From Vitis vinifera (taxonomy: Eukaryota > Streptophyta > Magnoliopsida > Vitales > Vitaceae), in contig NC_081818.1 of the NCBI RefSeq assembly GCF_030704535.1, positions 7,553,501 through 7,617,500 on the forward strand: a DNA stretch of 64,000 bases, read 5' to 3'. The notes beneath the pieces were generated by a model. That model did not search any database and was not told the DNA's origin. It worked only from the letters and a program-made list of their open reading frames with translations. The position numbers and the translations under genes are program-made. This document shows, piece after piece, positions 57,962-64,000 of this stretch (its first letter is position 1; each line of letters opens with the position of its first letter).

Positions 57962-58405
57962 GGAGAATGTTTAGTAAACCAACTTAATAACTTAATTTAA
58001 GTTATTAAACAAATTAAGTATATTTGGTAAAATAACTTAATGACATGCCTCAAAGTCAAAAACAACTTTAATTAATAAGTAAAAATAATTAACTTATTCT
58101 TAAATTCACATCTTCATTTTCTTTTTTTACTACAATTTGCATTAAGTACATCCACGATCTCTTTCACTACTACACGACTTTCATTATTACTTGACCTCCT
58201 TTATTCTAGTTATAATTTATAATAATAAATATGTTAATTTGATGATTTAGAATAAATTTTAAATTAATTTTATCAAAAAACCTTAATACTTAAAATAAAA
58301 ATTAAATAACAAGTTTTAAGTTAATAACTTAACTATGATTTAACTTAAAATCAACTTAAGTCATTATGTAATAAGTATTAAATTTTATCAAACACCCCAT
58401 AAAAC
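57962..58405. mobile_element. Fold-back MITE-like element
   Basis: GTTTAGTAAACCAACTTAAT at the left and the complement of TTAAATTTTATCAAACACCC at the right form the ends. Inner arms with ACTTAATTTAAGTTATT and TAACTTAACTATGATTTAAC add pairing. Built of repeated ACTTAA words. Confidence 0.5.
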
Positions 58406-59139
58406 TTAATTATCTTGGTTTGTTTTGATTCCATTGTGTGATATTTAGTTCAAATTAGTCAATTATGGTCACATGGTAGTTAAGGAAAGTACAAAGGAAA
58501 CTTAAAAAACAAATTCAAAGCTCCTAGATGCCTAAAGTACGTAGTATAAGAAAATCAGCAAAATCACTCAAAATAATAGGTTTGCAATGTCAAAGAATTC
58601 AGTAGAAAAGGTGGGAACTGAACTACATTTATAGTGCAAGAAGGAGCCCACATAGCTGACCAAGGAGTTAGGACTTCTAACAGATAGTGAAGAAAAGCTA
58701 AGCATGGAAATGGTACATAATTAAAAGTAAGGTCAGTACTAATTGACATATTTGGGTTTTTGAATAACAGCACCATGCCAGGCTGAGTGGCTACCTTGCC
58801 AACCCAACTCCAAGGGCATGCCATCTTTTTCCAAAGCTGGCATCCAGGCGGAAGAGCAACATTCACACCTTCTACAGCCCACTTTTATTACTCTGAAGCC
58901 CCACTCCCAGAAAGACCGAAAGCAAATATGAGAAACCCCATGATGCATGCTAGAGAAAGGTCAATGCATCTGGCTAATATTACAACAATCATCATGTGAA
59001 TGCATCTGTCTGTAGGGGAATTTAAACCGACGGCTTCAACTTCTTGTATATGCTAAAATTTTGCTTCACACTCATGAATGACCATCTATGATTATCTCAT
59101 ATCCGATTGAGAAGCAAATGGGTTGCTTTGAATGGTATT
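58406..59139. other. Unassigned, GC-richer block at 58600-59010
   Basis: The block is non-repetitive and less AT-rich than its surroundings. A 100-codon frame on the - strand (58564-58866) has no domain that I recognise. It could be an old gene fragment or part of a regulatory region. Confidence 0.3.
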
Positions 59140-59500
59140 GGAGCTGATGTAGATACGTTTTAAAGTTGTGATGACTCATTAGACCTAAAGCAAACAATAT
59201 CTAAATAGAAAAGAGTGAGTTATCTAAATGATATTAGATATGATCCTTAATTCCGATGTGGGAGTGTGTTTAATCCATTAAGGGATGTTTGCCTTTTTGA
59301 TCCTTTAATCTCACGGGATACAACAAGAATGTAATATCATAAAGGGGTGATTGTAATTTCTCATATTAAATTAAAGATATATACACTCCTTTTAATCATA
59401 TAAACGTATTTTAAAAACGTAAAAACTGATTAAATTCAAAATAAATAATATCTACATAAAAGGGAATAGATCGTTACATCATCCCTCTTACATATGTATA
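59140..59500. repeat. Interspersed repeat remnant ('acgttttaaag...ctaaagc.aacaatatct')
   Basis: ACGTTTTAAAGTTGTGATGA and CTAAAGCAAACAATATCTA at the left, 'ccgatgtgggagtg' in the middle, and a further 'acgtattttaaaaacg ... aataatatctacataaaagggaatagatcgttac' at the right look like two decayed copies of one repeat that is frequent in grape. No coding capacity. Confidence 0.45.
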
Positions 59501-60191
59501 TATAACTTGTCAAGTTGAACTTATTTGGATAAAAGGGAATTATCCCATATATATTAAGTCGGTCTTTTAATGAACCAAACACAACAATCCAAATCTAACT
59601 TGGTTAGTCCAAGGAATCAGTTAGTGATGGGGTCATGATCTTGTTAGTTAGCTTGTTCAAGTCATAAAATAGAACAAAACGAAGCCCACAATGCTTCAAG
59701 CTCCACCTACTTAATATGGATTGATTGAGCTCATCATCAACTGTTGAGTTAGGCATCACAAGGTTGTTGATTATAGACCCTATCCAATTCTATAACTTAG
59801 CAAAAAGAAAACTCCAATTACAGAGGTTTTTGAAGATACGTGCTGTATTTGCCAATATCCATTGATAAAGATGGGAGCCATGGATTTATTTGTACACAAA
59901 TCAAAATGAGGCTAATGAAAGGGACCACTTAGTTATTGAGCTCCGCCCACAACCAACTTTGAGAAGGTTGCATACTCAAATCCATCACTAAGCCCAACCT
60001 CTATGCTACTATTCGGCTTTGCGAGGTTGGTTAGAACTTAGAACTCATAGTAAGAATAAGAATAGGAATATCTAAGTATGTTTGGGAACATTATTACATA
60101 CCAGGGGAAGCTTAATCAAGTTATGTTTCCTTAACCTTAACTTGTCTCAATCTATTTTTACTTCAAGTTATGAATTTCTGTTCCAACTCTT
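59501..60191. other. Intergenic DNA
   Basis: No gene recognised. 'gttgagttaggcatcacaaggttgttgattatag' and 'gaggttggttagaac' hint at duplicated short phrases without a definable unit. Confidence 0.35.
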
Positions 60192-60476
60192 AGCGGGTGT
60201 TTGTTTTTTTTTATTTTTTGTTAAAAATAATTTGTTTTTAGATTTTAGATTGTTTGTTTTTCTACTTTTTTTTATGATTTATTATAAACATTTTGTTAAA
60301 CAGAAAAAATTGAAATATTTGGCTTTTTATAAATGGAAAAAGCAATATATTGAATTTTATTTACTTTTTAATGCTTAATGAAAATAAAATATTATAAAAC
60401 AAATAACTTAATATTTAATACTATTAAGCATTAAAGTTCTATTTAGAGTTAAGTAAAAAAACAAACATCATCTTAG
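60192..60476. mobile_element. Fold-back MITE (about 285 bp)
   Basis: GGGTGTTTGTTTTTTTTTAT at the left faces AGTAAAAAAACAAACATCAT at the right; AT-rich centre with TTAATGCTTAATG and CTATTAAGCATTAAAG arms. No product. Confidence 0.5.
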
Positions 60477-61066
60477 CTCACACTCTGTGATAAGACTAAT
60501 AACCATAGTTAAAAGCGTTTCCTATTACTTAAAATAATATTTTTAAAAATCGGTCGAAGCGTTCTTGAACTCATATTTAATAGATGTTTCTTTTTAAAAA
60601 TCGTCATATAGCCTTTAATTTCAAATAAAAAATTCTATAATAAAAAATTCATTTGTGATTCTCAAAATTATAGTTAAAGTTTACTTTTCCAAAAAAAACC
60701 ATTTATGACAAAAATGTTATTCATAAAAAGTATTATAACTAGAAGTGATTTTATCATATTAGACAAAGCTTGTTGAAATAATATCAATTATTGTGGGGAT
60801 GACTTATTATTACCAAGAATTTGTCCAAATAATCATTTTTGGTATTATTAAATTTAAAATAAAATGATGACGCATCATTCAAATGTTGCAAAAATGGAGT
60901 TATGCTACAATATCCCTTATTTTAGTTTTTCAAATAGGCTTTTTATAGGATAACATATCAAGCATGACTAATTTTTTTTTTTTTTACTTTTGTTGGTATG
61001 TATCTTTTTTTAAAAATATAATATAAAAATAAAATAAAATAAAATAAAATAAAAAGGGGAAAAAAA
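60477..61066. other. AT-rich upstream region with an (AAAAT)n run
   Basis: A run of AAAAT repeats at about 61026-61052 leads into the G-rich tract. No gene. Confidence 0.4.
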
Positions 61067-61068
61067 GA

Positions 61069-61100
61069 GGGGGGAATTTGGGTGGGGGTGGGGGGTGGGG
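61069..61100 (+). promoter_or_regulatory. G-quadruplex-type tract upstream of the DRIP gene
   Basis: Five G-runs of 6, 3, 5, 6 and 4 G separated by AATTT or a single T. This exceeds the usual G3+N1-7 pattern for quadruplex formation. It lies about 170 bp upstream of the TATA box on the coding strand. Folding and function are inferred. Confidence 0.5.
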
Positions 61101-61266
61101 TTATACATGTCGTCTACTTGCCCGTCTACCCACCAGCGTACTTGAGTGTATCGGACAGGAAGGGAAGTGAGAAGCGTTTTTCACATTACACGCGTACGAG
61201 AGACTCTGCTTTGTGTGTTTTTTGGCCGTGCCTTCCTTCATGGACTTTCGTTGAAACTGTCTCTTG

Positions 61267-61274
61267 TATAAAAG
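61267..61274 (+). promoter_or_regulatory. TATA box of the DRIP gene
   Basis: TATAAAAG, about 300 bp upstream of the ATG. It is followed by CCTCAAG/CCTCACG repeats (about 61279-61322) in the presumed pyrimidine-rich 5' UTR. Confidence 0.5.
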
Positions 61275-61572
61275 CCTCACCCTCAAGCCTCAAGCCTATC
61301 GCCTCACGCCTCACGCCTCATCAGCTCATCACCCACTTCAGTCCGTTCTATTCTGTTTTTCTCGAATTCCTACAATCCCCACTCACTTTTCTACCAAATT
61401 ACCCTAACCCATCTCCAAATTTCACCTCTGAATCTATTATTTTTCTTCCAATCAACCCCAAGATCCTGTCTCTCTCCCCACGTCCCCATAATGCCACAAC
61501 CTCTCTAAAATTTCCTCGTTGTTTCTTGCTGCTTTTCTTGGTGATTCTCTGCGTTGAATCAGTGCACGAGAG

Positions 61573-61687
61573 ATGACGAGTCAGGTGGTGAAGGTACGGC
61601 GGGAGACAATAGCAGCATGCATGACATGCCCTCTTTGTAATAAGCTTTTGAAGGAAGCTACGACAATATCTCTATGTCTTCATACGT
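61573..61687 (+). CDS. DRIP2-like: RING-type E3 ubiquitin ligase, DRIP1/DRIP2-like, first coding exon (gene runs off the window)
   Basis: Start of a C3HC4 RING E3 ligase. In Arabidopsis DRIP1 and DRIP2 ubiquitinate the drought factor DREB2A in the nucleus and so restrain drought responses. Exon 1 encodes MTSQVVKVRRETIAACMTCP, then LCNKLLKEATTISLCLHT. The first RING Cys pair (CPLC), the third Cys and the His (CLHT) are present; a donor GTAAGT at 61688 splits the next codon, where the family has Phe. Family members read ISECLHTFC; here Glu is Leu. The remaining RING and the ubiquitin-like C-terminal region would lie beyond 64000: I found no matching exon in the 2.3 kb of intron inside the window. 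The ATG is preceded by a long in-frame-free pyrimidine-rich leader. Confidence 0.85.
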
Positions 61688-62120
61688 GTAAGTCTTACTG
61701 TTATGTTTCTCTTTTTTGGCTGATTCTGATCTGGGCTCTTGTTATTTTGCATTTTAGCAGCTGGGTTTCCTTTACTTTGTGCTTCTATGATACCGATTTT
61801 CATGTATTTTCTTTATGTAATTTCACAATTCATACGTGTAAGCTTCACTATTGTCTCTCTCTTTTGGCCGATTCTGATCTGGCCTTTTGTTCTCTTGCAT
61901 TTTATTAACTGGGCTTCTTTTACTTTGTGTTTCCGTGGTATGGATTTAATGTCTTTTATGCAATTTCAGAATTCATACGTGTTCGTTTCTCAATCTCCCT
62001 TTTCTTTATTATGTTGTTTTTGATCTGGGTTTGTTCTTAGCTTCCATTATATGAACTGGGTTCCTTCTGCTTTGTGTTTTCATGATCTGGGTTCTCATGT
62101 ACTATTCCATATCAGAATCT
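61681..62120 (+). repeat. Tandem repeat of ~143-150 bp spanning the exon 1 donor and intron 1
   Basis: Copy 1 (61681-61830) starts CATACGTGTAAGTCTTACTG at the exon end, copy 2 (61831-61973) starts CATACGTGTAAGCTTCAC, and copy 3 (from 61974) starts CATACGTGTTCGTTTC. Shared later phrases are TGGCTGATTCTGATCTGG/TGGCCGATTCTGATCTGG, 'aactgggtt.cttttactttgtg' and 'atttcacaattcatacg'. Copies thus repeat the last seven exon bases plus the 5' splice site. A fourth, partial copy ('atgaactgggttt') follows to about 62145. Confidence 0.8.
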
Positions 62121-62145
62121 TGGTTTTATGAACTGGGTTTAGATT

Positions 62146-64000
62146 TGTGAATTACATAGAAGAAAAGAGAGAAATGCTGTGTGTTTATGATGTTGATGTG
62201 ATTATCCTTTCTTTCTTTTTATTTGTTAATTTAGGAAATAAGGAACAATAAAAGCTGTATTTTTTAGGCCTTAGGGGGTCCAATTAATGTACCTGGGTTT
62301 CTCTCTGAGAAAATATTTAATCAGTCATTATGGACGTGAAAATACGGATCTGAAAACTCAAATTGAAATGATAATCAAATATCATCTGTTGAAGCACTGG
62401 TTGTCTGAACTTCTTAAGGTCAAAAACTGGTGACACTAGTATAGCTCTCTGAACTCTTAATTGCCTCTTCAGGAAAGCTCTTTCCTTTCCATTGGTTAAC
62501 ATTGCTAGTGACCATGTGGTATAAATTGTCCTTCTCTTATTCAAATTTATGTCATCTTTTTTCTTCTTTCAATTGATAAACCCTTCCTCTCCAAAGCTTT
62601 TAATTCATATGTTTTGGAAAGGAATCGAAGCTTTCTTTATGGCCTTGAAGAATCTGAAGTTCTGCAAAATTCTAGTTTAATTTGATTATTTCTGGACTTT
62701 ACTGAAAATTGTGTAGGTTTATATCATCTAGTTAGTTCAGTTCAGTACTTCCTATGGTTCATTCTTCCATAATAAGGTTCCTGTTCAATTTTTTGATCAT
62801 TTTTTTTTCAATGTGTGTTAATTTTAGTTCTTCTCTCTCTTGTTCCTGTCACCATTGAGAAATCTGAGTTATGCCATAACCATGACAACCCTGAGTTGAT
62901 TTTAATATTGCCTTATTTTTCATTCTGTATGATTTTGGTTTAATTCATTTGATTCTGTGATTTTTGTAATTCAATCTCATACTGATCTTGATGTGCTTTT
63001 TTCCTTCTGATCCTTTTGATGATGTGCATGGCTGTCAATCAACTTGTTCTCTTTATTTTTTTGCGGACAAGGGTCGTTTTTATAGTTACACAATCTATTT
63101 TGGTGGTTTTCAGTTGGCCATCATGACTAAGCTCTTTTCTTTATGAGCCTTTTTATTTTCTTGGGATCCCATCTAGAAGCTAAATTAACCTACTACTGTA
63201 GATTGTTCTCTCCTTCTTTCTTTTGTTTTTTATTTTTATTTTTGATTGGCAAATTAAGAGAAAGAATATAGTTAGTCTCCTAAAAGGAATGGGGACCAAC
63301 CAAGATACATAGGGGGTAAACAAGGCTTGCAAAGGCCAGTTTAACATTTTGAATTATTCCATCCATCTGATAACTCATTTAAGAATTTGTCTCAATTTTT
63401 CAGTTGCAGCATGCTACAGGTTTGACCACCAACATTAGTAATATTGGAAGGATGTTATTTTTTTGTTAATTATGGTTCATTAACGTCAGACTAAGTAGTA
63501 GCTGTAATTGAATTTCATTAGGTGTTAGCCGTCTCTCTATATGGAGTTGATACATTCTAATCTATATATATTTATTACAGCTTACTTGTTCCAGTGGAAT
63601 TCATTTCCTTAGCAGCAAGCTGCTGTCATAGAAACCACCTTTGGTCTAGGCTGTTGGCAACTCCTACTTGTTTTCACATCAGATCTTTTCCATATCTCAC
63701 AATTCTCTATGTTAGTAGTTACAAAAATGGGAGGAAGTTGTTTCATAGCATATATCCTGCATGAGAGAAGCATATGCATCACTATTGTCATTAGCTGTAC
63801 TTATTGGAAGCCGCTGTTATATATTATGTTTTCTTCTGGATGCCATTGATATCAATTGCAATAAATAACTTAATAAAAAAAATGGAACCTTAAGAATAAA
63901 TTTGTTGATTTGGTAGCAACTTTGTATTATTTCCCTATAACTTTCCTTGTTAGCTGGCTTTCCAATTTGATAGAAACATTTTTTATGATACATTAATTTT
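62146..64000 (+). other. Intron 1 of the DRIP gene, continuing beyond the window
   Basis: T-rich sequence typical of a plant intron. I searched it by eye for the second half of the RING (Cys-rich, CxxC) after an AG and found none. Short frames in it look random. Confidence 0.5.

Noticed and set aside
58564..58866. 100-codon frame on the - strand, and an overlapping second frame
   Set aside because: No domain recognised, and I could not fit it to retroelement or gene families. Recorded only as an unassigned GC-richer block.
61082..61576. 164-codon frame ending at the DRIP start codon
   Set aside because: Spans the G-rich tract, TATA box and 5' UTR. Its Ser/Pro-rich product has no domain, and its stop overlaps the true ATG by chance.

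Overview
This is a plant nuclear window, AT-rich and crowded with transposable-element debris. Spliced genes with GT/AG introns, an Aux/IAA repressor, a PsbW precursor, hevein/barwin PR-4 genes and plant Copia/LINE relics indicate a eudicot. The repeat families and gene sequences fit grapevine (Vitis) best, but that is recognition from memory and was not checked by a search.

Genes that look functional: (1) 7137-8888 (+), a five-exon Aux/IAA repressor of 238 aa (IAA14/IAA16 type) with an intact degron. (2) 32012-32538 (+), a two-exon class II PR-4 (signal peptide plus barwin, 143 aa). (3) 42771-43971 (+), a two-exon class I PR-4 (signal peptide, hevein domain, Gly/Ser hinge, barwin, 197 aa). 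(4) 56804-57292 (-), a two-exon PsbW precursor of photosystem II (135 aa). (5) 61573 to beyond the window (+), first coding exon of a RING-type E3 ligase of the DRIP (DREB2A-interacting protein) type. The PR-4 genes form a local cluster that also holds a pseudogene (15268-15790) and a small exon-2 relic (about 14727-14782), all in the same orientation.

Mobile DNA fills most of the rest. A 1.56 kb solo LTR lies at 226-1783. A Copia relic on the + strand (about 18.3-26.0 kb) has its integrase split by a 4.79 kb solo LTR (18660-23449, 5-bp duplication CATAC) and by a 65-bp minisatellite. A Mutator-like element with TIRs of about 220 bp and a 9-bp duplication lies at 27804-29071. A young-looking Copia element on the - strand (33200-37109) has lost its gag core and the reverse-transcriptase active-site block. 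A 3.5 kb TIR element (45471-48983) carries a ~345-bp tandem array. Degraded Copia pieces lie at 49.3-50.2 kb (+) and 51.5-54.2 kb (-), a LINE RNase H relic at 11.2 kb, and many fold-back MITEs are scattered throughout.

The most unusual non-genic structures are a 1.25 kb array of short imperfect palindromes with a 41-bp core period (29.5-30.8 kb), a tandem repeat that copies the 5' splice site of the DRIP exon (61.68-62.1 kb), and a G-quadruplex-type tract upstream of that gene. I found no evidence of a new multi-gene system. The interest lies in the PR-4 domain history and in the repeat architecture. All exon boundaries are read from splice consensus and family homology, without transcript data.
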